Assembly: GCF_039851965.1 (NCBI RefSeq)
Contig: NZ_CP156674.1
Location: 3,224,001-3,288,000, forward strand
Length of the DNA stretch: 64,000 nt
Origin: Pseudalkalibacillus hwajinpoensis
GTDB lineage: Bacteria; Bacillota; Bacilli; Bacillales; Guptibacillaceae
Direction: 5' to 3'
Shown: positions 17,292 through 27,145 of the stretch, one piece after another
Layout of the letters: each line of letters opens with the position of its first letter
How positions within the stretch are numbered: the first letter of the stretch is position 1
Program-made: the position numbers and the translations under genes
The notes under the pieces: model-generated
Database searches by the model: none
What the model was told of the DNA's origin: nothing
Seen by the model: the letters and a program-made list of their open reading frames with translations, nothing else

Positions 17292-18980
17292 ATGACTACA
17301 AAATATGCTATTGGAGTTGATTATGGTACGGGTTCTGGACGTGCTGTGCTCGTTGACCTTGAGAATGGAATAGAAGTAGCCGATCATGTAACGAATTACC
17401 GTCATGGTGTGATCGATGAAAGACTTCCTGGATCGAATGTGAGACTAGAGCCAGAATGGGCTTTGCAGCATCCTCTTGACTATATAGATGTATTGACTAC
17501 TTCTGTACCTGAAGTTATTAAACAATCTGGAATCGACAAGAACGATGTGATTGGGATTGGGATTGATTTTACTGCTTGCACTATGCTTCCAGTTGATGAA
17601 CTTGGAAATCCTCTATCTCTTAAACCTGAATTAAAAGAAAGGCCGCACAGCTGGCTGAAATTATGGAAACACCATGCTGCTCAAAATGAAGCAAATCTAT
17701 TAAACAAGATCGCAGAACAAAGAGGAGAGGATTTTCTTTCAAGATACGGTGGGAAAATTTCTTCCGAGTGGATGATTGCAAAGATTTGGCAAGTACTTAA
17801 TGAAGATCCTGACATATATCATCAGGCGGATCGGTTCCTTGAAGCGACTGACTGGGTTGTTTTGCAAATGACTGGAAATGTGACGAAGAACAGTTGTACA
17901 GCAGGATACAAGGCACTCTGGCATAAGGATGAAGGTTATCCACCGAAGGATTTCTTTAAAGCGCTTGATCCTGCCATGGAGACGTTAGTAGAAACGAAGC
18001 TACGTGGAGAGATTGTGCCCCTGGGGACAAAAGCTGGTGAGCTTACTGAAGAAATGGCGGCTTTATTGGGGTTAAATCCTGGTACTGCTGTAGCTGTAGG
18101 GAATGTTGATGCTCATGCAGCTGTTCCAGGTGTAGGGGTTGTAACACCTGGAAAGCTTGTAATGGCGATGGGTACCTCAATCTGTCACATGCTGTTAGGA
18201 ACAAAAGAGACACGAGTTGAGGGGATGTGCGGAGTGGTTGAGGATGGCATTATTCCAGGCTTCTTTGGCTATGAAGCAGGGCAATCTGCGGTTGGTGATA
18301 TTTTTTCCTGGTTTGTGGATCGATCCGTGCCGGCATACGTCAATGATGAAGCGAAGAAAGAGAATATAACCATTCATGAATGGTTGGAAAATAAAGCGGT
18401 TCTTCTAAAACCAGGGGAAACAGGATTACTGGCTCTTGATTGGTGGAATGGTAACCGATCCGTCCTGGTTGATACGGAATTATCTGGTCTTCTTATTGGA
18501 TATACACTTTCTACAAAACCAGAAGAGGTTTATCGAGCTTTATTAGAAGCTACTGCTTTTGGAACAAGAAAAATAGTAGATGCGTTTCATGAAAACGGCG
18601 TTACAGTTAATGAGCTATATGCTTGTGGGGGGTTACCTCAGAAGAACAATCTCCTTATGCAAATTTATGCTGATATCACAAACCGGGAAATTAAGGTTGC
18701 AGCTTCTAAGCAAACTCCGGCTCTTGGTGCAGCTATGTTTGGAGCTGTTGCCGCAGGAATTGAACGGGGCGGTTATGAAACGATAACGGAAGCTGCAAGG
18801 AAAATGGGGCATACAAAGGAAGAAACCTTCAAACCAATCCCTGAAAATGTAAGGACATATGAGAAGCTCTACGAAGAATATACGAAGCTACACGATTACT
18901 TCGGTCGTGGGGAAAATGATGTAATGAAACGTCTAAAAGCTATTAAAGATGAAAAAATAGAAGTTTCAACGGTTCAATAA
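17292..18980 (+). CDS. araB: L-ribulokinase
   Basis: The 562-residue FGGY-family sugar kinase opens with the nucleotide-binding VDYGTGSGRAVLVD and has the second ATP-fold signature around GNVDAHAAVPGVGV and MAMGTSICHMLLG, with the late GGLPQKNNLLMQIYADI. It phosphorylates L-ribulose. The length equals that of B. subtilis AraB (560). It lies 24 bases after araD and 36 before araA, so it is in the middle of one transcript. Confidence 0.96.
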   Translation: MTTKYAIGVDYGTGSGRAVLVDLENGIEVADHVTNYRHGVIDERLPGSNVRLEPEWALQHPLDYIDVLTTSVPEVIKQSGIDKNDVIGIGIDFTACTMLPVDELGNPLSLKPELKERPHSWLKLWKHHAAQNEANLLNKIAEQRGEDFLSRYGGKISSEWMIAKIWQVLNEDPDIYHQADRFLEATDWVVLQMTGNVTKNSCTAGYKALWHKDEGYPPKDFFKALDPAMETLVETKLRGEIVPLGTKAGELTEEMAALLGLNPGTAVAVGNVDAHAAVPGVGVVTPGKLVMAMGTSICHMLLGTKETRVEGMCGVVEDGIIPGFFGYEAGQSAVGDIFSWFVDRSVPAYVNDEAKKENITIHEWLENKAVLLKPGETGLLALDWWNGNRSVLVDTELSGLLIGYTLSTKPEEVYRALLEATAFGTRKIVDAFHENGVTVNELYACGGLPQKNNLLMQIYADITNREIKVAASKQTPALGAAMFGAVAAGIERGGYETITEAARKMGHTKEETFKPIPENVRTYEKLYEEYTKLHDYFGRGENDVMKRLKAIKDEKIEVSTVQ

Positions 18981-19016
18981 TTTGGCAACTAGCCACAAAA
19001 TAGAGGGGGAAAAAGC

Positions 19017-20507
19017 ATGTTAAAAACGAAGGCATATGAATTTTGGTTTGTTACGGGAAGTCAGCATCTTTATGGTGAGAATGCGATTAAGCAGGTAGAG
19101 AATCATTCCAGACACATCGTTACAGGATGGGAGAAAGATGGGGATTTTCCTTTTAAAATCGTATATAAACCAGTGCTTACAACAGCTGATGCGATCAGAA
19201 GGTTATGTATAGAAGCGAATTCAGACGAAAATTGTGCCGGAATCATAACTTGGATGCATACATTTTCTCCTGCCAAAATGTGGATTGCAGGGTTATCGGA
19301 AATAAAGAAGCCGTTACTTCATCTTCATACACAATTTAATCGTGACATTCCATGGGAAGAGATTGATATGGATTTCATGAATTTGAATCAATCAGCTCAC
19401 GGCGATCGTGAGTATGGCTTTATTGGTGCGCGAATGAATATCGCGCGCAAAGTAGTTGTTGGCCACTGGCAGGACCAGGTAGTAAAGAGAAGAATTTCAG
19501 ACTGGATGGATATGTCAGTTGCTTACACGGATGGAAAGAATTTAAAGGTTGCACGTTTTGGTGACAATATGCGTGAAGTTGCTGTTACGGAAGGTGACAA
19601 AGTAGAAGCTCAGATTAAATTTGGCTGGTCTGTATCTGGTTTCGGTGTAGGTGATCTTGTGCAGCGCATAAATGATGTGAGCGAGAGGGAGATTAGTAAA
19701 TTGTACGAAGAATACGAGGAGGTGTATGAGATCGACCCTGAAGCTCATCGCACGCCTGCTATCCGTCAGTCAATTCTTGAGCAAGCTCGTATCGAACTTG
19801 GCATGAAAGCATTTCTTGAGGAAGGAGGCTTCTCTGCATTTACCACAACCTTTGAGGATCTGCATGGTATGAAGCAGCTGCCAGGTCTCGCTGTTCAAAG
19901 ACTTATGGAACAGGGGTATGGATTTGGGGGAGAAGGCGATTGGAAGACGGCCGCATTGCTTCGAATGATGAAAATTATGGCGCAGAATAAAGGAACCTCA
20001 TTTATGGAGGATTATACTTATCATCTAGAACCAAATAATGAGTTGGTTTTAGGTTCACATATGCTTGAAATTTGTCCAACAATAGCTTCAACCAGGCCGA
20101 AAATAAAAGTTCATCCATTATCAATTGGGGGTAAACAGGATCCTGCAAGAATGATATTCGATGGAGATGAAGGGGCTGCAATCAATGCGTCGCTCATCGA
20201 TTTAGGTCATCGTTTTCGTCTTGTTATAAATGAGGTAAATGCCGTGAAACCGATGGATGAAATGCCTAATCTACCGGTAGCAAAAGTATTATGGAAGCCA
20301 GAGCCTTCACTAACCGAAGCTGCAGAAGCGTGGATTCATGCTGGGGGAGCTCATCACACTGTTTTCTCATTTAAGATTACTCCTGAGCAATTATATGATT
20401 GGTCAGTTATGGCAGACGTTGAATGTGTTTTTATCAATCAAGATACAAAGGTCATTCCTTTTCAAAATGAATTAAAATGGAATGATATTGCTCGTAGACT
20501 TTCATAA
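19017..20507 (+). CDS. araA: L-arabinose isomerase
   Basis: The 496-residue enzyme has the family N-terminus EFWFVTGSQHLYGE and the metal-site regions FTTTFEDLHGMKQLPGLA, EDYTYHLEP and GGAHHTVFS. It isomerises L-arabinose to L-ribulose in the cytoplasm using manganese. GAGGGGG precedes ATG 19017. It ends the araDBA group; there is no evident terminator before araR copy 2, so some readthrough into that gene is possible. Confidence 0.97.
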   Translation: MLKTKAYEFWFVTGSQHLYGENAIKQVENHSRHIVTGWEKDGDFPFKIVYKPVLTTADAIRRLCIEANSDENCAGIITWMHTFSPAKMWIAGLSEIKKPLLHLHTQFNRDIPWEEIDMDFMNLNQSAHGDREYGFIGARMNIARKVVVGHWQDQVVKRRISDWMDMSVAYTDGKNLKVARFGDNMREVAVTEGDKVEAQIKFGWSVSGFGVGDLVQRINDVSEREISKLYEEYEEVYEIDPEAHRTPAIRQSILEQARIELGMKAFLEEGGFSAFTTTFEDLHGMKQLPGLAVQRLMEQGYGFGGEGDWKTAALLRMMKIMAQNKGTSFMEDYTYHLEPNNELVLGSHMLEICPTIASTRPKIKVHPLSIGGKQDPARMIFDGDEGAAINASLIDLGHRFRLVINEVNAVKPMDEMPNLPVAKVLWKPEPSLTEAAEAWIHAGGAHHTVFSFKITPEQLYDWSVMADVECVFINQDTKVIPFQNELKWNDIARRLS

Positions 20508-20612
20508 AGTGCCAAAGTAAGGAATACCTCCTGTGGTGAGAAGAATGAATGATAGCAAGGTACTATTAAAACACTAATCTGTTTATATTACTTTTGGAAG
20601 CGGGATGATTAA

Positions 20613-21752
20613 GTGCAGACTAAATACAATAGAGTTAAAGAAATAATTAAGTCTAAGATTTTAGATGGCACTTATATTCCACACCAAAAAATCAGCTCTG
20701 AAAATGAATTAATCAAGAAATTTGGGGTGAGTCGTCATACAATTCGATTAGCGGTTGGAAAATTAGTAGAAGAAGGATGGTTATATCGTGAACAGGGCTC
20801 AGGAACCTTTTGTGCAGAGCAGTCTGCGCGCGAAACGATTTCTCAAACAAAAAGCAAAAAGATTGCAATTATAACAACTTATCTTTCAGATTATATTTTT
20901 CCGTCCATTATTCGTGGAGCAGAATCTTACTTAAGTCATCGAGATTTTCAGGTAAGTGTATACAGCACAAATAATAGTGTTGAGAATGAGAGACGCATTC
21001 TCGAAAAAATCTTGGCTCAGAAAATTGACGGAGTAATTATTGAACCTACAAAAAGTGCATTCCTAAATCCCAATTTACATTATTATTTTAATCTCGAATG
21101 TCTAAATATTCCTTATATAATGATAAATGCTTTCTACGATGAGCTTGAGCCTCCAAGTTTAATCATGAACGATGAAGAAGGGGGATATATTCAGACAGAC
21201 CATTTAATCCAATTAGGTCATCGGGATATTCTTGGTTTTTTCAAAGTTGATGACGTACAGGGCTTAAAACGTATGAAGGGATATATCAAAGCTCACCGTG
21301 ACCATCATCTTCTTGTTGATCCCTCTAATATTATTACCTATAATTCTGAGGAAAAAATGACCAGGCCAGTGAAAAAATTGAAAGAAATAGTTTTAAGGAA
21401 TAATCTTCCAAGTGCAGTCGTTTGTTATAACGATGAACTTGCCATTATGTTACTTGAGGTATTTCGAGAAAGTAATTTACGTGTCCCTGATGATATATCT
21501 ATTGTTGGCCATGACGATTCCTTTCTTGCGCAGGCTTCCGAGGTAAAGTTAACAACGATTCAGCATCCGAAAAACAAGATGGGAGAAGATGCTGCGAAAA
21601 TGATCATCCGATTGATAAACAATAAGGTGTCGAAAACAAAGAAAGATTGGGCGGAGGTTAAAACGACTGTTTATCGACCTGTGCTTACTATTAATCAATC
21701 TACTATAGGAAGAAACACAGAAAAGAATACTAGTAAACTCAACGTACAATAG
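20613..21752 (+). CDS. AraR-type arabinose repressor, copy 2
   Basis: The 379-residue protein has the same GntR-head plus LacI-body layout as the copy at 9193 and is very similar throughout (for example TKYNRVKEIIKSKILDGT and VSRHTIRLAVGKLVEEGWLYR). The DNA-recognition helix is almost the same in both, so they probably read the same operators, while the sugar-binding halves differ more. The start is GTG 20613, which aligns with the start of copy 1. No AraR box is visible in the 105 bases upstream. It probably shares a transcript with the following GH43 gene. Confidence 0.9.
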   Translation: MQTKYNRVKEIIKSKILDGTYIPHQKISSENELIKKFGVSRHTIRLAVGKLVEEGWLYREQGSGTFCAEQSARETISQTKSKKIAIITTYLSDYIFPSIIRGAESYLSHRDFQVSVYSTNNSVENERRILEKILAQKIDGVIIEPTKSAFLNPNLHYYFNLECLNIPYIMINAFYDELEPPSLIMNDEEGGYIQTDHLIQLGHRDILGFFKVDDVQGLKRMKGYIKAHRDHHLLVDPSNIITYNSEEKMTRPVKKLKEIVLRNNLPSAVVCYNDELAIMLLEVFRESNLRVPDDISIVGHDDSFLAQASEVKLTTIQHPKNKMGEDAAKMIIRLINNKVSKTKKDWAEVKTTVYRPVLTINQSTIGRNTEKNTSKLNVQ

Positions 21753-21795
21753 TACACTCATAATAATCTAAACTGTATCTAAAGGAGAGAAGATT

Positions 21796-22779
21796 ATGAT
21801 AGAAAAGTCGGTATACCACAATCCTATTGTTAAGCAAAGAGCGGACCCCTGGATATACAAACATTCAGATGGTTATTATTACTTTACTGCATCTGTTCCA
21901 GAATATGACCGAATTGAAATTCGAAAATCACGAACGATTGAAGGACTTGATGCAGCGGAGCCAGTAACTGCCTGGATAAAGTACGATGAAGGACTCCTCA
22001 GCGCTAATATTTGGGCTCCGGAAATTCATTATATAGAAGGTAAATGGTATATATACTTTGCGGCTGCCAGAAGTACAGAAACGAATAATGGCTTATTTGA
22101 TCATCGCATGTATGTGCTTGAAAATTCTTCTCCAGATCCCATTGAAGGGGAGTGGAAAGAAAAAGGGAAAATTAAGACAAAATGGGAATCTTTTGCTCTT
22201 GATGCCACAACGTTTGAGCATCAGGGAACAAGATACCTCGTATGGCCGCAGAAAGATCCAGATATCAAAGGCAATTCGAATTTGTATATTTCAGTAATGA
22301 AGAATCCCTGGACTCTTTCAGGGGAGCAGGTAATGATTGCAACACCGGAATATGAATGGGAGAAGATTGGGTTTCTAGTTAACGAAGGGCCAGCGGTGAT
22401 TAAACGAAATGGTATGGTGTTTATTACCTATTCTGCAAGTGCAACAGACCATCATTATTGTATGGGATTATTGTTTGCTTCAGAAGATAGTGACCTTCTA
22501 CAGTCGGAAGCATGGACAAAGCATTCAGAACCAATTTTTCAGACAAATGAACAAACTAGTCAATATGGACCTGGTCATAATAGTTTTACGGTATCTGAAG
22601 ACGGAAAACATGATGTTCTCATTTACCATGCAAGAAATTATAAAGAGATTGAAGGCGATCCTTTATATGATCCCAATAGGCACACCAGAGCTCAGATTTT
22701 TAATTGGAATGATAAAGGTTGGCCTGCCTTTGGAAATCCTGAGCCTAATCGAAGGAAACCACCTCACCAATCTAATTAA
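21796..22779 (+). CDS. GH43 arabinofuranosidase, cytoplasmic
   Basis: The 327-residue protein is a single GH43 propeller with no signal peptide. The base Asp is in QRADPWIYKH near residue 17, the pKa-modulating Asp in SFALDATTFEH, and the acid Glu in LVNEGPAVIK. It resembles exo-acting alpha-L-arabinofuranosidases of GH43 (subfamily not resolvable here); beta-xylosidase activity cannot be excluded. AAAGGAGAG precedes ATG 21796, 43 bases after araR copy 2. It would complement the GH51 enzymes on imported oligomers. Confidence 0.88.
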   Translation: MIEKSVYHNPIVKQRADPWIYKHSDGYYYFTASVPEYDRIEIRKSRTIEGLDAAEPVTAWIKYDEGLLSANIWAPEIHYIEGKWYIYFAAARSTETNNGLFDHRMYVLENSSPDPIEGEWKEKGKIKTKWESFALDATTFEHQGTRYLVWPQKDPDIKGNSNLYISVMKNPWTLSGEQVMIATPEYEWEKIGFLVNEGPAVIKRNGMVFITYSASATDHHYCMGLLFASEDSDLLQSEAWTKHSEPIFQTNEQTSQYGPGHNSFTVSEDGKHDVLIYHARNYKEIEGDPLYDPNRHTRAQIFNWNDKGWPAFGNPEPNRRKPPHQSN

Positions 22780-22789
22780 TAGATTGGTG
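22765..22789 (+). terminator. hairpin overlapping the GH43 stop codon
   Basis: CACCAATCTA (22765-22774) and TAGATTGGTG (22780-22789) form a perfect 10-bp stem with loop ATTAA, which includes the stop codon. Only a mixed TCTTTC tail follows, so termination before araM may be partial. Confidence 0.55.
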
Positions 22790-22881
22790 TCTTTCACTGA
22801 ACATACAATATGCCTTTCTTTAACATAAATATTTTGAAATTTTATTGGAAGGATTTAAATTAGTAAAGGAGTGTCGAAAAT

Positions 22882-24102
22882 ATGGTTGATATTCTTGAAA
22901 CTATTCAAAATAAAATGGAAAACTGTGATTGTGGACGTAAGCATCACTCTATTCCGCTTGAACGATTAGATATAGGTCATAACGTTTTAAGTAATCTCTC
23001 ATTTTATATTGAATCTAAGGATTATCAATTTGTAAGTATTGTATGTGATGCTAATACCTTTCTGGCAGCTGGAAATCAAGTTACTGATAGCCTAAATGAA
23101 ATTGGCATCAACGCTTATGTTTGTACGGTTCAAACAAATCAACTGGGAGAAGTTGTAGCAGACGAACAAACACTGGTTCAGGTATTAATAGACTTACCGT
23201 ATAACACTGATGTGATCATTGCAATTGGATCAGGTACTTTACATGATATTACTCGATTTATATGCCAACAGCGAAATGTTCCAATGATTTCGGTTCCAAC
23301 AGCAGCTTCAGTAGATGGTTTTACATCAGCCGGCGCGCCATTAATATTAAAAGGTGTGAAACAAACAATTCAAACGGTATGTCCTATTGCCCTTTTTGCG
23401 GATTTGTCGATATTGAAAAACGCTCCTAAACGGATGACGGCAGCCGGGTACGGTGACATGCTTGGAAAATTTACCTCTCTCGCAGATTGGAAAGTATCTC
23501 ATTTGTTAGGGAACGAACCTTATTGTTCAAGTGCTGCCGCAATCACTAGTAGTGCTTTGGAAGTTTGTGTTCAACAGGTCGACGAGATCGCAAGCTTGAG
23601 CTCAAAGGGGCTTCATACTTTAATGGAATCCCTAATAACTTCGGGAGTGATTATGATGATCCTTGGTAATTCAAGACCAGCTTCTGGGGCTGAGCATCAC
23701 CTTTCTCACTACTGGGAAATGAACTATATTAAGCAAGGAAAGAGAGCTTTGCTTCATGGCGAGAAGGTTGGGGTAGCTACAGTTATTATGACTGCGATTT
23801 ATCGAGAGCTAGTGAAAGACAATGCTGAAATGGAATTAAAAGATAAAATCATAATGTGGGATGAAATAAAGGAGGCTTATTCTCAACTGCCAACCGAGGA
23901 GCAGCTAATGGGATGGTTAGGAGTTCTAGAAGCTCCAATGACTACAAGTGATTTAGGAATATCAGAGTCTCTGCTTTCAAACGCTCTATCTGAAGCCCAC
24001 CATCTTCGGGAAAGGTATACCGGGCTTAAAATGTTGAACAACCTTCATATTTCTGCAATCGACTTATATAAGTCTGTACCCAATCCTAATGGTTCATGTT
24101 GA
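22882..24102 (+). CDS. araM: glycerol-1-phosphate dehydrogenase AraM
   Basis: The 406-residue protein is an iron/nickel-type polyol dehydrogenase fold with the NAD-binding stretch IAIGSGTLHDITRF, the metal-site region around SVDGFTSAGAP and a His in GAEHHLSHYWEM. It matches AraM/EgsA of B. subtilis (394 residues), a Ni-dependent NAD(P)H enzyme making sn-glycerol 1-phosphate for heptaprenylglyceryl phosphate. In B. subtilis it also sits in the arabinose operon; the link to arabinose is not understood. AAAGGAG precedes ATG 22882. Confidence 0.92.
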   Translation: MVDILETIQNKMENCDCGRKHHSIPLERLDIGHNVLSNLSFYIESKDYQFVSIVCDANTFLAAGNQVTDSLNEIGINAYVCTVQTNQLGEVVADEQTLVQVLIDLPYNTDVIIAIGSGTLHDITRFICQQRNVPMISVPTAASVDGFTSAGAPLILKGVKQTIQTVCPIALFADLSILKNAPKRMTAAGYGDMLGKFTSLADWKVSHLLGNEPYCSSAAAITSSALEVCVQQVDEIASLSSKGLHTLMESLITSGVIMMILGNSRPASGAEHHLSHYWEMNYIKQGKRALLHGEKVGVATVIMTAIYRELVKDNAEMELKDKIIMWDEIKEAYSQLPTEEQLMGWLGVLEAPMTTSDLGISESLLSNALSEAHHLRERYTGLKMLNNLHISAIDLYKSVPNPNGSC

Positions 24103-24146
24103 TAACAGCTGTAGTACTAGAAACAGATTAGTCTTTTCATAGCAGC

Positions 24147-24180
24147 GAACCCCCTTGCTCGGCATGGGGTTCTTTCTATT
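24147..24180 (+). terminator. terminator after araM
   Basis: GAACCCC (24147-24153) pairs with GGGGTTC (24166-24172) across a 12-base loop, followed by a T-rich stretch. Confidence 0.8.
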
Positions 24181-24328
24181 TATTCATTTTGTGAAATATT
24201 ATCATGATAACCCTTCCATTCTTGATGTTTAATTTAGGTTTCTATGCTAAACTTTTAAGAATGTGTAACAAATCAAATTTAAATTACTAAGGTTTTCAAT
24301 AGATAGGTTAGGTGAGGGGAATAACAAC

Positions 24329-25372
24329 ATGAATATACTCTTAACAGGTGCCACGGGGTTTGTAGGGAAGCAACTGACGATAAGGCTACTAAGGGAAGGG
24401 CATACAGTATATGCATTAGTTCGGAATGAGCGAAAAGCTGATAACTTAATAAAGTCATTACCAACTGAACTGCAAAGCAATTTATTCATTATGGAAGGGA
24501 ATATTACGAAAGATCAGGTGGGGGTCTCCAGAGAAACGTTGGGTGTATTAAAAGACACCATTGATTCTGTTTATCATATCGCAGCGTATCTTTCTTTTGA
24601 TGATAGTGAAAAGGAATCAACATTCCATATAAATGTGAACGGTACAAGGAACATATTAGAGCTTGCAAAAGCGATTAAAACAAAGAAGTTTTACCATGTT
24701 AGTACGGCGTATACGCTGGGACATCAACTGTATGCAAGTGAAAAGTTGCATCCCATCAATAACCGTTTCGTTAATTACTATGAAGAAAGTAAATGTCATG
24801 CCGAACATCTTGTATTTGACTATAAAGATTACTTCCATGTCAGTATTTTCAGGCCATCTATTATTGTTGGTGATTCCAAAACGGGAGAAGCAGAGACAAC
24901 ATTTGCCTTATATGGTGTGATCAGAAGCTTTGAAATCATGAAAAAGAGAATGCAACGGAAAAAGGAAACACTGGATGGGAAGATCAAATTCTTATGTGCT
25001 CAACATACAGCTCAGAATTTGGTTCCGGTAGACTATGTAATCAATGTCTTGATGGCTGCCCTGGAGCATTCCAGGAGTGATAAAATTTATCATATTACGA
25101 ATTCGAACCCTCCTACGAATCAAATGGTTTTTGAATTTTTAAAAGCAGGGCTTGATTTTGATCAGGTTGAATTAGTTCCCACTAATTATGATGGGGAGCT
25201 TACAGAACAAGAAATGAAGTTTAATGAACCTATGAAAGTTTTTCGTAAATATTTAGAAAAAACGCTAACCTTTGATGATTCGAATACGAAACAATTACTT
25301 CAGGAGAGCAATCTTGAACCCCTTGACATGAACGAGGATGTCTTAAGGACGATCATCTCGGCTGGTAGATAA
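24329..25372 (+). CDS. NAD-binding extended SDR, fatty-acyl/thioester reductase-like
   Basis: The 347-residue protein starts with the nucleotide-binding motif ILLTGATGFVGKQL and has the active-site YEESK (Tyr/Lys) near residue 150. It belongs with the male-sterility/thioester-reductase branch of extended SDRs (NAD_binding_4), often found in single copy in Bacillaceae. The natural substrate is unknown. It stands alone between two terminators. AGGTGAGGGG precedes ATG 24329. Confidence 0.85.
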   Translation: MNILLTGATGFVGKQLTIRLLREGHTVYALVRNERKADNLIKSLPTELQSNLFIMEGNITKDQVGVSRETLGVLKDTIDSVYHIAAYLSFDDSEKESTFHINVNGTRNILELAKAIKTKKFYHVSTAYTLGHQLYASEKLHPINNRFVNYYEESKCHAEHLVFDYKDYFHVSIFRPSIIVGDSKTGEAETTFALYGVIRSFEIMKKRMQRKKETLDGKIKFLCAQHTAQNLVPVDYVINVLMAALEHSRSDKIYHITNSNPPTNQMVFEFLKAGLDFDQVELVPTNYDGELTEQEMKFNEPMKVFRKYLEKTLTFDDSNTKQLLQESNLEPLDMNEDVLRTIISAGR

Positions 25373-25452
25373 GTACTTGGAACCGCCTGATTTTTGTCAA
25401 AGGATTACGTGAAAGCATGGGTAGATAATTTAATTACTTTCATAAACACGAA

Positions 25453-25489
25453 ATAATCTCCACCTTTAATCAGGTGGGGTTATTTTTTT
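25453..25489 (+). terminator. terminator after the SDR gene
   Basis: CCACCT (25460-25465) pairs with AGGTGG (25472-25477), the stem extends with weaker pairs outward, and seven T follow. Confidence 0.85.
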
Positions 25490-25915
25490 GTTATAGAACT
25501 AACATAGTAGTAGGGAGAATGTCGCTCTTATGATGTTGGACTAGATCCCAGGATGGAGAGAGAATTACTTTAAATGGTTATGTAGTGTTCTTGGATGATG
25601 GAAATTCTAATCGAGGAACATATGGGGACTTGCTGTCAACGAATGAAAGGAATAGGTGGTTCTATTAATTAAAGGAATCATTCTTTCTATTAAATGAACA
25701 ATGGATGTGTTTAGAGTAGCGCAATTGACATAGGAAAAAAAGTCTATCAAATCCTTTATTTACATGATTATATAAAAGTTTCTTTTGTTTTCGTTCTTTT
25801 TGAAGAACCAAAAAATAAGGTTTTTCCGCATTTATTGAAACAATTGTAATAAAACCCTCATGTAAATAGAACTAAAGTACTAATTTGTGCAAATGTTATA
25901 AATTCCGTATTAATC
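25490..25915. other. intergenic region without a recognised gene
   Basis: About 430 bases. A stretch around 25560-25668 reads as about 38 codons without a start (containing TLNGYVVFLDDGNSNRG, stop at 25666-25668) and may be a gene remnant, but I do not recognise it. The right part is AT-rich and leads into the WalR box. Confidence 0.4.
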
Positions 25916-25932
25916 TGTCATATTTATGTAAC
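25916..25932 (+). promoter_or_regulatory. candidate WalR (YycF) box
   Basis: TGTCAT-N5-TGTAAC fits the WalR direct repeat TGTWAH-N5-TGTWAH with one mismatch. It lies about 120 bases before a cell-wall gene of the kind WalR controls (yocH in B. subtilis). A possible -35 (TTGTTA, 25937-25942) starts right after it and -10-like TATATT is at 25963-25968. Confidence 0.6.
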
Positions 25933-26051
25933 CGACTTGTTATTGGACTAAAATCACTGTGTTATATTGGCCTGGTATCATGTGGAACATGGGTGATTGA
26001 GAAAAAAACAAAACAACACCAATATTAAAAACTCTCAGGAGGAATGTGTAC

Positions 26052-26975
26052 ATGGTAGCTCGTAAAAACATTGTAAGGAACGTTGTAACATCCACAGCAC
26101 TAGCTGGAATGATGTTTGCTAGTCCGGTAGTTTCAGAGGCGGCACTAGGAGATCAAACACTTTCTTATGGTGAAAAACACGGCGACGTCGTCGAGTTACA
26201 GGATGTACTGTCAGCCAAAGGGTATTTCAACTATGATGAATCTACAGGATACTACGGATCAATTACTGAAGGTGCTATAAAGCAATTCCAGAAAGATCAC
26301 GGTCTTTCGGTTGACGGCATCGCAGGTCCAAATACATTCTCAGCAATTCAAAACGTAAATAATGGACAAGCTCAACGCACGCTAGTACAGGGTGACCGCG
26401 GTCATTCCGTTTCAGCACTACAAGAAGAGCTTGGTGGATATTATAACTACACAGTAGACGGAATTTATGGTCCGATTACAGCACAAGCTGTACGTGCATT
26501 CCAGGCTGATAACGGTCTTTCAGTTGATGGTATTGCAGGTAAAAATACGTGGTCTGCATTAACTGGTGGCAGCACTCCTGCACCTAAGCAAGCAGCTAAT
26601 AAAGAAGCAGTTCAAACATCTACTACTTCTAATTCCACGCCTGCTAAAGAATCAAACACTGAAAGCAAATCTTCAGAAGCGAGTGGACAGGAAATACAAG
26701 TTGAAGCAACAGCTTACACAGCATTTTGTACAGGTTGCTCAGGTGTAACAGCTACAGGAATTGATTTGAGAGCTAATCCAAATCAAAAAGTAATCGCTGT
26801 TGACCCTGACGTTATCCCACTAGGATCTAAAGTACATGTAGAAGGTTATGGTGAAGCCATTGCTGGTGATACCGGCGGTGCTATCCAGGGAAATCGCATT
26901 GATCTATTTATGGCCGATCGCCAGGATGCACTAGACTTTGGTCGTAAGACAGTTACTGTAACGGTGCTTAACTAA
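26052..26975 (+). CDS. secreted peptidoglycan-binding and 3D-domain protein
   Basis: The 307-residue protein has a Sec signal peptide (about residues 1-31, ending SEAALG), then two PG_binding_1 repeats, each with a YGxxTxxAVxxFQ-x-NGLSVDGIAG pattern (about 35-100 and 107-172), a Thr/Ser/Lys-rich linker, and a C-terminal 3D domain (about 215-307) with the conserved Asp positions in VIAVDPDVIPLG, AGDTGG and NRIDLFM. 3D domains are lytic-transglycosylase-like folds of cell-wall hydrolases such as YocH. I start it at ATG 26052, eight bases from AGGAGG; an upstream GTG at 26046 is too close. Expected site: cell wall. Confidence 0.9.
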   Translation: MVARKNIVRNVVTSTALAGMMFASPVVSEAALGDQTLSYGEKHGDVVELQDVLSAKGYFNYDESTGYYGSITEGAIKQFQKDHGLSVDGIAGPNTFSAIQNVNNGQAQRTLVQGDRGHSVSALQEELGGYYNYTVDGIYGPITAQAVRAFQADNGLSVDGIAGKNTWSALTGGSTPAPKQAANKEAVQTSTTSNSTPAKESNTESKSSEASGQEIQVEATAYTAFCTGCSGVTATGIDLRANPNQKVIAVDPDVIPLGSKVHVEGYGEAIAGDTGGAIQGNRIDLFMADRQDALDFGRKTVTVTVLN

Positions 26976-26993
26976 TTATATAGCAATTAACCG

Positions 26994-27025
26994 ACTGTCT
27001 GATTCTCTAATCAGGCAGTTTTTTT
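26994..27025 (+). terminator. terminator of the 3D-domain gene
   Basis: ACTGTCTGATT pairs with AATCAGGCAGT (one G-T pair) around a four-base loop and runs into seven T. Confidence 0.93.
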
Positions 27026-27145
27026 GAGCTTTAAAAATACAGATAACAGAGGATATACCCTAGTTTGCCGGGTGGTTTATATGTTTTCACTCCTATGATA
27101 TAGTTTCAAAGGTTTAAATTTGTGGTGCAAGAGAGGGAACTTTTA

